Of a stretch of 64,000 bases of DNA, positions 1 to 8,152 are shown piece after piece (position 1 is the first letter of the stretch; every line of letters starts with the position of its first letter). The notes under the pieces were generated by a model that ran no database searches, had not been told where the DNA came from, and saw only the letters and a list, made by a program, of their open reading frames with translations. The stretch spans positions 434,001-498,000 of the forward strand of contig NZ_QTJV01000004.1 in NCBI RefSeq assembly GCF_003412465.1. The letters run 5' to 3'. This stretch comes from Chitinophaga silvisoli. GTDB lineage: Bacteria; Bacteroidota; Bacteroidia; Chitinophagales; Chitinophagaceae. The translations under genes and the position numbers were made by a program.

Positions 1-346
1 CCCTGATGGTGGTGTCTGCAATAATATTTTGTTCACTGTGATCTTTTAAAATAATAAATCCATCATTGACTACGTATTTGATATCCAGTTGTCCCAATAC
101 CTTATTCAGTACACTCCCCAGTTCTTCATCCTTTGCCCTGGCACTTATTTTCGTATCCATGGCAATGTGATTGGAGCTGTACACAAACTTTACATCGGCT
201 TTGTTTTTGATCTGACTGAGTACATTGCGCAGACTTTCATCATCTGCCTGTAGTGAGATCTTTTTGTTTAGAATACTCTGGGCATAGGCGATCCTCCCGT
301 ATAGACTGACGAGCAGCACTATCCCGATAAAAGCTTTTACACTCAT
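1..346 (-). CDS. SusC-type TonB-dependent receptor, N-terminal part (partial)
   Basis: The reading frame opens with ATG at 346 and runs off the left edge, so only about 115 N-terminal residues are visible. They show a signal peptide (hydrophobic FIGIVLLVSLYG, cleavage probably after AYA), then a secretin/TonB short N-terminal (STN) domain with the usual pattern ISLQADDESLRNVLSQI ... VKFVYSSNHI ... LGSVLNKVLGQLDIKYVV. STN-bearing SusC-like outer-membrane receptors signal to FecR anti-sigma factors, and exactly such a FecR and an ECF sigma factor lie upstream on the same strand. The substrate cannot be told from the visible part; a SusD partner, if any, lies outside the window. The family call is firm for the STN domain and inferred for the barrel. 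Confidence 0.85.
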   Translation of the reverse strand, partial: MSVKAFIGIVLLVSLYGRIAYAQSILNKKISLQADDESLRNVLSQIKNKADVKFVYSSNHIAMDTKISARAKDEELGSVLNKVLGQLDIKYVVNDGFIILKDHSEQNIIADTTIR

Positions 347-544
347 AGACGAATTACTTTGTAGATTTCTGGTTGATTAAGGCAAAGCATTCCCTGACCA
401 CGTTTGCGCGTAGTGCATGCAGGGGCGATCATTCATTCTTAACAGGGGATTACATCCTGTAGTATTGTAGTTGTTTAGCTACTGTCATAGGCAATTGTTT
501 TTTTGTGTGATACTTCCTGATCCTGGTTGATAGTTCATGACGAC

Positions 545-1465
545 TTATTTTTTTAGTTGCATTATTACGGTCTTTCCTTTGATTGTCACCTCCAGGTTGA
601 GTGCCTGGCTAATCATCTCCATCGTAGTATGTAAAGACTGGTCTGTCAGATCTGCTGTGAACAGACTATGGGCGATAGCAGTGTCTCCGGTTTGTATATC
701 TATTTCGAATTTTTTCTCTATTCGTTGAATCACATCTTCCATGCTGGCATCATTGAATGCCATGTCGTATTCTGTTCCTTTGGTAAATTCGTGTACGGCT
801 TCCCTGCTGGCATGGCCTTTCGTTACAGTGGATTGAAGCTCTGAATACACGGCGTTTTCATGTTCACGAAGTATGTTTTTTCCATTGATGGATACTGCGC
901 CTGTCAGCACAGAAATGGTGACTTCCTTCCCTGTTTTCTTTATATTAAAACTTGTCCCTAATACTTTGGTGGTGAGCGATCCGCAATAAATCATAAAAGG
1001 ATGATGCGCATCTTTTGCTACTTCGAACAGGGCTTCTCCATCCAGGGTGACAGCTCTTTCCGCAGTGCCAAATTTCACCGGGAATACCAGCTTGCTCTCA
1101 CCTTTCAGCCACACAATGGTACCGTCAGATAAAATTTGTTTTGTAATCTTTCCTTTTTCACTGGTCGCATAAGTGGCCCGGTGAGGTGCGACAAAATTGA
1201 GTAAGGTGGTCCTGAAAATAAATCCCGCGGCTAACAGTACAGCCACGGCAGCAGCTGCTTTTAATAAATAAAATACAGGTCGCCTTTGATCAATACGATG
1301 CCGCAGTTGCAGGAACATCGCATCTTTGGAAGCCTGTAGTTCTTCGGCAGACAAAGCATCTATTGCAGTTTTATCTTCCAATGAATCCAGCCATGCTTCC
1401 AGTTGCTGGTTTTGCTGGCCCGCGGTATACTGATCGAGAATATGTTTGAATTCCTTACTATTCAT
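545..1465 (-). CDS. FecR-family anti-sigma factor
   Basis: 306-residue single-pass inner-membrane regulator. A short cytoplasmic anti-sigma region (about 1-62) is followed by one membrane helix (about 64-84, YLLKAAAAVAVLLAAGF), a periplasmic FecR domain (about 110-205, including GTSFNIKKTGKEVTISVLTG) and a C-terminal DUF4974/STN-like domain (about 235-303, FNDASMEDVIQRIEKKFEID). In this family the periplasmic part receives the STN signal from an outer-membrane receptor and releases the sigma factor. The gene sits between the sigma factor (upstream) and the TonB receptor (downstream), all on the minus strand: the classical Bacteroidota cell-surface signalling unit. Length is normal and no defect is visible. 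Confidence 0.93.
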   Translation of the reverse strand: MNSKEFKHILDQYTAGQQNQQLEAWLDSLEDKTAIDALSAEELQASKDAMFLQLRHRIDQRRPVFYLLKAAAAVAVLLAAGFIFRTTLLNFVAPHRATYATSEKGKITKQILSDGTIVWLKGESKLVFPVKFGTAERAVTLDGEALFEVAKDAHHPFMIYCGSLTTKVLGTSFNIKKTGKEVTISVLTGAVSINGKNILREHENAVYSELQSTVTKGHASREAVHEFTKGTEYDMAFNDASMEDVIQRIEKKFEIDIQTGDTAIAHSLFTADLTDQSLHTTMEMISQALNLEVTIKGKTVIMQLKK

Positions 1466-1533
1466 CCAACCTGTTTTCTATATAGTAAGTAAACTGAGAA
1501 AGGGCAAACACCCAATGACAATCAAAATATTTT

Positions 1534-2097
1534 TTATAGCAGCCAGAAATATTCCCTGAAGGCAATACGCAGGTGCTTCAAAGCCCTGGTCAGGTGGTTT
1601 TCCACGGTCTTGTGCGAAATGTTTAGGGCAGCTGCAATATCCTGGATAGACTGATGCTCGTTGCGGCTCATGCGGTATACCTGCTGGCATTTTTCAGGAA
1701 GGCGCGATACTTCCTTTTCTACGGCATTCACCAGGTCGGTATATGCCATGTATTGTTCATTACTATGGTCTGCATCCACATATTGTGCATAACTGCTGGC
1801 ATAAGCTCTCCGCACCTTGTCCGCCTTCATATAATTAAACAACTGGTACTTCACCGCTGTGAATAAATAAGCACTTAGTGAGTGGGTGACTGACAAGTCC
1901 TTCCTCCGGTTCCAAAGGGAAAAAAATACTTCCTGGAGGATCTCTTCTGTGACTTCCTTAGACTTTAACCGGTTGTAGACATAGGCAAATAACCGGGGCC
2001 AATATTCATGATAGATAGCTTCGTACGCTTCCTTATCGCCGTTTATTAATAAGGCAATACTATCAGCTTCACTGTATGTATCTATTTTTTTAATAAT
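1534..2097 (-). CDS. ECF sigma-70 factor (start codon unusual)
   Basis: ECF-type sigma factor of about 187 residues. Region 2 is seen in LFAYVYNRLKSKEVTEEIL and EVFFSLWNRRKDL, and region 4 in LPEKCQQVYRMSRNEHQSI followed by the helix-turn-helix DIAAALNISHKTVENHLTRA. It would direct RNA polymerase to its target operon once released by the FecR protein just downstream. The start is a problem: the only in-frame ATG/GTG/TTG is TTG at 1896, which would remove nearly all of region 2. The conserved-looking frame continues to a stop near 2163 with no ATG in any frame nearby. I placed the start at tandem ATT codons (2097 or 2094), giving normal family length; this is inference. Confidence 0.85.
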   Translation of the reverse strand: MIKKIDTYSEADSIALLINGDKEAYEAIYHEYWPRLFAYVYNRLKSKEVTEEILQEVFFSLWNRRKDLSVTHSLSAYLFTAVKYQLFNYMKADKVRRAYASSYAQYVDADHSNEQYMAYTDLVNAVEKEVSRLPEKCQQVYRMSRNEHQSIQDIAAALNISHKTVENHLTRALKHLRIAFREYFWLL

Positions 2098-2198
2098 ATT
2101 GGCGATTTTAACTGAAAGATGTGGTTGATAATATAAACAAACGAAAAAAAATCAATAATTCATAGCTATTTAGGGATTTTTTGGGTTTCTGGAAACAA

Positions 2199-2233
2199 AA
2201 AAGCCACTTTCACCTTCCGGCAAAAGTGGCTTT
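2199..2233 (-). terminator. Hairpin terminator after the 504-residue protein gene
   Basis: AAAAGCCACTTT at 2199-2210 pairs with AAAGTGGCTTT at 2223-2233. The A-run on the plus strand (2196-2202) gives a U-run in the minus-strand transcript, so it ends the gene stopping at 2251. The symmetric A/T flanks would also let it work on the plus strand. Confidence 0.75.
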
Positions 2234-2250
2234 CTATGAAATTGCTAATG

Positions 2251-3765
2251 CTAAAAATCTACTTTAGCAAAGCAGATATAGCTTCTGTAAATGCATGGTA
2301 CCAATACAGTTCTGGCACTGATCTGCTTACCATATCTTGGCATCCAGGTAAACCCTTTATCCAGGTTTCTCAGGGTAGGCTTGCGCGAACTGGTGCCATC
2401 CGGTTCAATACCCGTATCTGTTACAATAAAATCTCTTCTCTCCAGTTCGTTGTACAGGAATCGCAATTCACTGCCGATATTCACCATCAGGTAGGAAAGG
2501 TATAAATCATTCCCCTCGTCAAACTGGTTCTTACGGATAAAGTTGCTCCACAGCAGATTACCATCATCATCCACAGACAGGACTCCTATGTTGTCATAGT
2601 TATACCTGGTACCCATGCTATAGTTATTATACCATGGATTGTAGTACCATGGTGAATATGGAGAATAGTAGTAAGGCGTATACATACCATAAGGACCGTA
2701 CATATAGTTCCACCTGTTCCATGGCTGGTTATTACGGTTCGTGGTATAGAAGGATTCCGCAGTCAGAATGAATCCTCCATTTTTAGTATTGATGATCTTC
2801 CTGATAAAGTAATCGTTGAAAGCCGCATTGGTAGAAGATTCACCCCTGGCATTGCTTTTCAGCTCGGGTGAGAAGACCACTTCTTTTTCATACAGCAGTG
2901 TCTTCGCCGCATAATCATATTTACTCACATACAGCCCTTCCACATTCCCGCGTTTTTGCCTGTAGTAGAAGGAAGTAACCAGGGCCTTATGGGTATTGTT
3001 ATCGATCTTCATCTTCACCTCATCCAGCAGGGTTGTTTTCAGTTCCATGGGCACAGTTTCAAAACTGTCAACTGCTGCACGCTTGATGACAAGACTACCG
3101 CTCACGATATAATCCCTGTTATTGGTACGTTCCAGTTTATTGAACAGGAGATCGCCGTCATTCGTCAGGGTGAAGTTGCTGAGGAAATGCCGCTTGGACT
3201 CCATAGGCAGCGAGAGCCTGCTGTTGTTCATAAAATGGAAAGCACTGTCATACAGGAAGGTATAAAATACGTTGTCGTTCTCCTTGTCCTGGTTGATCTT
3301 GTAGACCAGGATCTTGCTTTTGTCTTCAGAATATTCAACCGAATAGACTTTGTTATTGTCCTTGGCATAATAACCAATACGGGTGGAATCGACCAACACC
3401 GGAGCGTCGTTGAACTTTCCATCCCCGTTCATGGTCGCACAAAAGCTATACACGGCCTCTTTACGCTGGAACTGGTATAACATATATACCTTGTCGGCAT
3501 AATTGATAAAGTCGACACTAATCAGTTTTTTGGGAAGAAAGTCCAGCTTTACCCTGTCTTTGAGTTGCATAGCATTGTCGTACACGGACACTACATAATC
3601 GCCCCTGTCACTCTTATACACCAGGATATTACCTGAAACGCGGCCGATAATTTCAAATTCGGTGCTTTTGTAATCATCTTTCTCTGGTTCCGTATAAGTG
3701 ATCTTTTGAGCCATTACTGCCCCACTCCACAAAAACAGTAAAGCATAGAGATATAATATGCGCAT
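2251..3765 (-). CDS. Secreted protein of unknown function with Tyr/Asn/Pro-rich tract
   Basis: 504 residues with a clear Sec signal peptide (MRILYLYALLFLWSGAVMAQ). The body looks like repeated beta strands of a propeller or scaffold type (phrases such as VYKSDRGDYVVSVYDNAMQL and DYVVSG..VIKR), but I do not recognise a family. Around residues 350-390 lies an aromatic tract rich in Tyr, Asn, Pro and Trp (YSPYSPWYYNPWYNNYS), which looks like an extracytoplasmic low-complexity linker. The gene is monocistronic: a terminator follows it and the upstream neighbour is divergent. It is probably periplasmic or surface-located; no function is proposed. Confidence 0.8.
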   Translation of the reverse strand: MRILYLYALLFLWSGAVMAQKITYTEPEKDDYKSTEFEIIGRVSGNILVYKSDRGDYVVSVYDNAMQLKDRVKLDFLPKKLISVDFINYADKVYMLYQFQRKEAVYSFCATMNGDGKFNDAPVLVDSTRIGYYAKDNNKVYSVEYSEDKSKILVYKINQDKENDNVFYTFLYDSAFHFMNNSRLSLPMESKRHFLSNFTLTNDGDLLFNKLERTNNRDYIVSGSLVIKRAAVDSFETVPMELKTTLLDEVKMKIDNNTHKALVTSFYYRQKRGNVEGLYVSKYDYAAKTLLYEKEVVFSPELKSNARGESSTNAAFNDYFIRKIINTKNGGFILTAESFYTTNRNNQPWNRWNYMYGPYGMYTPYYYSPYSPWYYNPWYNNYSMGTRYNYDNIGVLSVDDDGNLLWSNFIRKNQFDEGNDLYLSYLMVNIGSELRFLYNELERRDFIVTDTGIEPDGTSSRKPTLRNLDKGFTWMPRYGKQISARTVLVPCIYRSYICFAKVDF

Positions 3766-3951
3766 TGCTGATTTATTTAAATAATTGCAGTTTTAGGATA
3801 TAGATTTAACGGTAAACGACTGGAATTCATTGTATCCACTGCCAACCGGTTACACTAAAATAAGGAATTACGGGTTACCAACGCCAAAAGCATGATTAAC
3901 GGCAGCCGGCACCTAAATTGATATAAATAAACAGTACTTTTGAGTTTAACT

Positions 3952-4872
3952 ATGGACACGGTCTTAATTACAGGTGGTACGGGACTCGTAGGCCGCGCAC
4001 TCACCAGATTGCTTACTGAAGTTGGATATAAGGTTATTATCCTGAGCAGGAAAACTGAGCTCCCCGCAGAAAACGGGTTGGTGACCTATGCACACTGGGA
4101 TGTGGATCGCCAGACAATTGATGAAGCTGCCCTTTCACAGGCAGATTATATCGTTCACCTGGCAGGCGCTAACGTAGCTGATAAACGCTGGACAGCCGAG
4201 CGCAAAAAGGAGATCCTAGATAGCCGCACCCAAAGTACAGTGCTCCTTTTCAATGCGCTCTCCCGTATACCCAATAAGGTGAAGAAATTCATCAGCGCCT
4301 CTGCTACCGGCTATTATGGCCCCTACAAAGGTGGAGAACCCTTTACCGAAAATGATCCTCCTATCGACGATTACCTGAGCACTACCTGCGTAGCCTGGGA
4401 AAATGCTGTACTGAAAATGCAGTCCCTGCAAAAGAAAGTACTCATCTTCCGCACCGGCATCGCACTCAGCCCCGAAGGCGGTGCCCTGAAGGAATTCTAT
4501 AAACCACTGAAATTTGGCTTTGCCACCATTCTCGGCAATGGAGAACAGATGGTGCCATGGATCCACATCCATGACCTGGTCAGACTATACCTGAGTGGTA
4601 TCGTCAATCCCGATCTAGCCGGGATCTACAACGCAGTAGCTCCTAACCCGGTGAGACACAAGGACCTGGTCATGACACTGGCACAGGTAGCCCGGGGCAA
4701 AAGCTTTATCCCGGTATATGTACCCGCATTTGCCCTGAAAATGGCATTAGGTGAAATGAGTGTGGAAGTACTGAAAAGTGTAAGTGTCTCTGCTGCTAAA
4801 ATCAGTAATACAGGGTTTGTGTTCTCCTATCCGGACATCAGGAGCGCAATGGAAAATTTCTTTAAGCGGTAA
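3952..4872 (+). CDS. TIGR01777-type NAD-dependent epimerase/dehydratase family protein
   Basis: 306-residue short-chain-dehydrogenase-like protein of the YfcH/TIGR01777 group. The N-terminal dinucleotide-binding loop is ITGGTGLVGRAL, followed by VHLAGANVADKRWTAERK and the family block FISASATGYYG; LIFRTGIALSPEGGALKEF is also characteristic. The exact substrate of this group is unknown. ATG at 3952 is preferred to an in-frame TTG at 3940, which lies inside the probable -7 box TACTTTTG (3935-3942); the transcript would have almost no leader. The stop overlaps the 3' end of the convergent pabB-like gene by 11 bp. Confidence 0.88.
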   Translation: MDTVLITGGTGLVGRALTRLLTEVGYKVIILSRKTELPAENGLVTYAHWDVDRQTIDEAALSQADYIVHLAGANVADKRWTAERKKEILDSRTQSTVLLFNALSRIPNKVKKFISASATGYYGPYKGGEPFTENDPPIDDYLSTTCVAWENAVLKMQSLQKKVLIFRTGIALSPEGGALKEFYKPLKFGFATILGNGEQMVPWIHIHDLVRLYLSGIVNPDLAGIYNAVAPNPVRHKDLVMTLAQVARGKSFIPVYVPAFALKMALGEMSVEVLKSVSVSAAKISNTGFVFSYPDIRSAMENFFKR

Positions 4873-6103
4873 TAATCTTTTTCATGGCAGCAGCTTTGAG
4901 CAGACATTCTTCCCATTCCTGCTCTGCACTGGCATAGTAAGTAATAGCAGATCCTGTCTGGAAAGACAGGTATCTGTTTCCTGCATTGTACAGGATACTC
5001 CTGATCACTACATTGAAATCAAAATCCCCATCAGGGCTAATATATCCTACAGCCCCGGAGTACAATCCTCTCCTGGATTGCTCGTATTGCTCAATTAATT
5101 CCAGTACCCGCTTTTTGGGAGCGCCCGTCATAGAGCCCATGGGAAAGGCCTGCTTAATGGGTTCAGTCAGTGGCAACCCCGGATCAGGCATAGCCGTCAC
5201 CGTAGAAATCATGTGATGCACCTGTGCAAAGGAATAAATACCAAAAAGTTCTGCTACCTGCACTGTACCCTGCAGTGCAGTATGAGAAAGGTCATTGCGT
5301 ACCAGGTCTACGACCATTACATTCTCTGCCCGCTCCTTGCTATTGTGGAGCAATTCGAGCCTGCGCTGTTTATCTTTCAGCACATCCCCTTCCCGTTTAA
5401 TGGTGCCTTTGATCGGCTGGGATATGAGTAAAGGGCCTTTTTTCTGGATAAAGCGCTCGGGACTTGAACAGACCAGGTATTTGTCCTCAAAATGATAATA
5501 AGCTGAAAATGGGGCGGGAGAAAGCTGATTCAGTCGCCTGAAAAGTTCAGAAGGATCAGCATCCGTATCACGGATAAAGTTTTCTCTGCAGAAATTCACT
5601 TCATAACAGTCTCCCCTGTGAATATGTTCCTGCAGGGCACGTACAGCATGAATATACTGCTCACGGTCCATATGGGCTTGAATGTCAGTATTGGACACTG
5701 CTTTGGTCACTGTGGGTACGGCAGTGTGCTGCACAGCGGCAAATATGCCGGCGGCAGTCTGCTGCTCCATGTTCCACCCTCCAATACTCACTTCTTTCTC
5801 TTTCAGCAACAATACAGTTTCCGGTCTGAAAAAGAACAGGTCGGGCATATGTAAGCCGTCAGCATTTCCGGAGCTGATGCCTGAAAATACTTCATTTTTG
5901 AGGTCATAGCCCAGGTGGCCGAAAATCCAGTCGGAATGAGTGTCGTAAAATTGCTGTAACTGGGAAAAAGCAGTGCCGGCATTGCAGGAAAGCGTGTTGA
6001 TAGCGCCAGCAGCCAGAATGGCTTCGTACCGGTTGTAGGAAGATGAATAATGATTGTTGTCTAAAAAACAACAGATGTTGTATTGGTTAGCCCAATTCAA
6101 CAT
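4862..6103 (-). CDS. pabB: Aminodeoxychorismate synthase component I-like (chorismate-binding enzyme)
   Basis: 413-residue chorismate-binding enzyme. Active-site blocks are visible: SQPIKGTIKR, ERAENVMVVDLVRNDLS, FPMGSMTGAPKKRVLELIE and GAVGYISPDGDFDFNVVIRS. They match PabB/TrpE/MenF-type enzymes, with the PIKGT form typical of PabB/TrpE. It would aminate chorismate to 4-amino-4-deoxychorismate for folate synthesis. The short N-terminal domain (about 130 residues) and the absence of tryptophan genes nearby favour PabB over TrpE. No glutamine amidotransferase partner (PabA) is in the window. The gene stands alone, convergent with the epimerase gene. Confidence 0.85.
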   Translation of the reverse strand: MLNWANQYNICCFLDNNHYSSSYNRYEAILAAGAINTLSCNAGTAFSQLQQFYDTHSDWIFGHLGYDLKNEVFSGISSGNADGLHMPDLFFFRPETVLLLKEKEVSIGGWNMEQQTAAGIFAAVQHTAVPTVTKAVSNTDIQAHMDREQYIHAVRALQEHIHRGDCYEVNFCRENFIRDTDADPSELFRRLNQLSPAPFSAYYHFEDKYLVCSSPERFIQKKGPLLISQPIKGTIKREGDVLKDKQRRLELLHNSKERAENVMVVDLVRNDLSHTALQGTVQVAELFGIYSFAQVHHMISTVTAMPDPGLPLTEPIKQAFPMGSMTGAPKKRVLELIEQYEQSRRGLYSGAVGYISPDGDFDFNVVIRSILYNAGNRYLSFQTGSAITYYASAEQEWEECLLKAAAMKKIITA

Positions 6104-6175
6104 CTGTTGTTTAAATAACGTTTGATCATTAAGCGGGAAATGGTGAAATATCCTGATAATGCTGATTTTTAGTGC

Positions 6176-6631
6176 TTAAAAATCGTCGTCGTCATCATCA
6201 AAGCCACCTCTGTCGTTGAACAGACCCATGTCTTTGAATTCATCATCGATGCCCAGATCGTCATCGTCATCTACACTTTTCTTTCCAGGACGGCCACGTT
6301 TGCTCTTAGGTTTAGGCATGTCAAACTCTTCGAAGTCAGGATCGTAATCCTCATCTTCGGATTTTCCCCAATTATCATCATCATCATCGCCCAAATCATC
6401 ATCGTCATCATCCAGGTCATCCTCATCATCGTCAGATTTCTTTTTTGATTTTGAGGCCGGCTTATCTGATTTTTTAGAAGCAGCAGACTTACGGGGAGTT
6501 TCCTCCTCATCCTCATCATCGTCGTCCTCCTCTTCCTTCTTGGGCTTACTAGCAGCTTTAGGCGCTGCTTTAGTAGTCTTTGGAGAACTCGTCTTTTTGG
6601 TCTCTTTTTCGTTATCAGATTTTGATTTCAT
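6176..6631 (-). CDS. Highly charged Asp/Lys-rich protein with AT-hook-like motif
   Basis: 151 residues, nearly all low-complexity. A Lys/Ala/Ser/Pro-rich N-terminus (about 1-35) resembles the tails of histone-H1-like proteins. It is followed by alternating Asp/Glu runs and Lys blocks, then a KSKRGRPGKK segment (about residue 108-117), whose GRP core resembles an AT-hook, and an acidic C-terminus ending in DDDDDF. The protein should be disordered and could bind DNA or basic partners; the function is not known. It lies downstream of purA on the same strand with a 108-bp gap. That it is translated is supported by the consistent charged pattern and a normal ATG. Confidence 0.7.
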   Translation of the reverse strand: MKSKSDNEKETKKTSSPKTTKAAPKAASKPKKEEEDDDDEDEEETPRKSAASKKSDKPASKSKKKSDDDEDDLDDDDDDLGDDDDDNWGKSEDEDYDPDFEEFDMPKPKSKRGRPGKKSVDDDDDLGIDDEFKDMGLFNDRGGFDDDDDDF

Positions 6632-6739
6632 AATAGGTTCACTTAAGTCTTTAGCGTATTACTTTAGCGTAAAGTTTTAACAGTTTTTTTGATTAGCCAA
6701 ATTTTTTTTGCCGATTTTTTTTTGTAATTTATTAGTATT

Positions 6740-8029
6740 TTACTGTGGCAGTATCTGATCCCTTCCAGGCCCGTTGGACACGTATTTCACAGGTACTCCC
6801 AAGTAAGTTTCAACAGCTTTTACAAAGGCTTTCATCTCGGCAGGCAATTCGCTGAAGGTCGTGCTTTTCGCAGCAGTCTCATCGCTCCAACCTTTATATT
6901 TTTCCCAGATTGGCGTTACATCCAGATCATTAATCTGGAAAGGCATCGCTTTGGTCTGTTTTCCATCTATTTCATATGCGGTACAAGCGTACACTTCTTC
7001 AAACACATCCAGTACGTCACTCTTTGTCATGACCAGCTGAGTCACACCACTCAGCATGCAGGTATAGTTCAGTGCCACCAGGTCAATCCAGCCACAACGA
7101 CGTGGACGGCCGGTAGTTGCACCAAATTCATTCCCCTCTTTACGCAGCTTCTCACCCACCGCATCGTGCAGTTCTGTAGGGAACGGACCACTACCTACAC
7201 GGGTACAATATGCTTTGGTTACACCAATTACCTCTTTTACCCATGATGGCGCAATACCCAGACCACTGCATACACCAGCACTGATCGTGTTGGATGAAGT
7301 TACGAAAGGATACGTTCCAAAATCCACATCCAGCATACTTCCCTGTGCACCTTCTGCCAATACTTTTTTACCAGCTTTCAGGTAATCATTCAGGAAATAT
7401 TCTCCATTTACTATGTTCATGCCTCTCAGGAATTCAACCGCCTGAAAGAATTCAGCTTCCCATTCAGCAATATCATTCGCAATCTCGGCTCTTACTTCAG
7501 CAGCAAAATCATAACCAGCCAGCAGGTGCTCATGCTTTGCCTTCAATTTAGCATAGCGCTCCCGGAAGTCAGCACGCAGTACATCGCCCACTCTCAGACC
7601 ATTACGGCCTGTTTTATCCATATAAGCAGGTCCAATCCCTTTCAGGGTAGAACCAATCTTCTCAGCACCCTTGGAAATTTCTGATGCCTTGTCCAGCGCC
7701 CTGTGACTAGGCACAATCACGTGCGTTCTCTCAGCAATGAACAGGTTAGCCTTCAGGTCTACGCCCAGTGCAGTAATCTTATCACATTCCTTCTTGAAAG
7801 TAACAGGGTCCAATACTACCCCGTTTCCAATCAGGTTGATGATGTTTTTGTGAAACACGCCGGAGGGGATCGTGTGCAATACTACTTTTTGACCGTCGAT
7901 ATATAAGGTATGACCAGCGTTTGGACCTCCCTGAAAGCGGGCAATGATATCATAATTGCCTGCAAAATAATCCACAATCTTTCCTTTGCCTTCGTCGCCC
8001 CACTGCAGGCCCAGCAAAACATCTACCAT
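6740..8029 (-). CDS. purA: Adenylosuccinate synthetase
   Basis: 429 residues, full family length. PurA couples GTP hydrolysis to joining IMP and aspartate, the first step from IMP to AMP. The N-terminal P-loop-like block is GDEGKGKIVD (residues 11-20), with the catalytic aspartate at 12 and the general acid His at 40 in GPNAGHT. GSTLKGIGPAYMDK, GATTGRPRRCGWIDL and VKYVSNGPGRDQI are the expected IMP/GTP-binding and C-terminal signatures. Start ATG at 8029 gives MVDVLLGLQWGDEG. A Bacteroidota-type promoter lies 32-64 bp upstream, and the RelA/SpoT terminator isolates it from that gene. Confidence 0.97.
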   Translation of the reverse strand: MVDVLLGLQWGDEGKGKIVDYFAGNYDIIARFQGGPNAGHTLYIDGQKVVLHTIPSGVFHKNIINLIGNGVVLDPVTFKKECDKITALGVDLKANLFIAERTHVIVPSHRALDKASEISKGAEKIGSTLKGIGPAYMDKTGRNGLRVGDVLRADFRERYAKLKAKHEHLLAGYDFAAEVRAEIANDIAEWEAEFFQAVEFLRGMNIVNGEYFLNDYLKAGKKVLAEGAQGSMLDVDFGTYPFVTSSNTISAGVCSGLGIAPSWVKEVIGVTKAYCTRVGSGPFPTELHDAVGEKLRKEGNEFGATTGRPRRCGWIDLVALNYTCMLSGVTQLVMTKSDVLDVFEEVYACTAYEIDGKQTKAMPFQINDLDVTPIWEKYKGWSDETAAKSTTFSELPAEMKAFVKAVETYLGVPVKYVSNGPGRDQILPQ

Positions 8030-8060
8030 ATGAATTGATATTATTTTTAAAAAGAAGTGG

Positions 8061-8093
8061 CAAAATTACGGTGAAAAAAGGAATAATAACAAC
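8061..8093 (-). promoter_or_regulatory. Probable promoter of purA
   Basis: On the minus strand GTTG (8093-8090), 21 bp, then TAATTTTG (8068-8061) fits the Bacteroidota TTTG / TAnnTTTG pattern. It predicts a short leader of roughly 25-30 nt before the purA ATG at 8029. Confidence 0.5.
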
Positions 8094-8119
8094 TATACCC
8101 TGTTGACAAATGACAAAAA

Positions 8120-8144
8120 AAAGGGCTGCCAGGCGGCAACCCTT
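8120..8144 (-). terminator. Terminator of the RelA/SpoT gene
   Basis: AAAGGG and TGCC on the left arm pair with GGCA and CCCTTT on the right arm around one C/A mismatch and an AGGC loop. Plus-strand A-run at 8115-8122 gives the U-tract of the minus-strand transcript. It lies directly after the stop at 8153. Confidence 0.75.
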
Positions 8145-8152
8145 TAAATATT

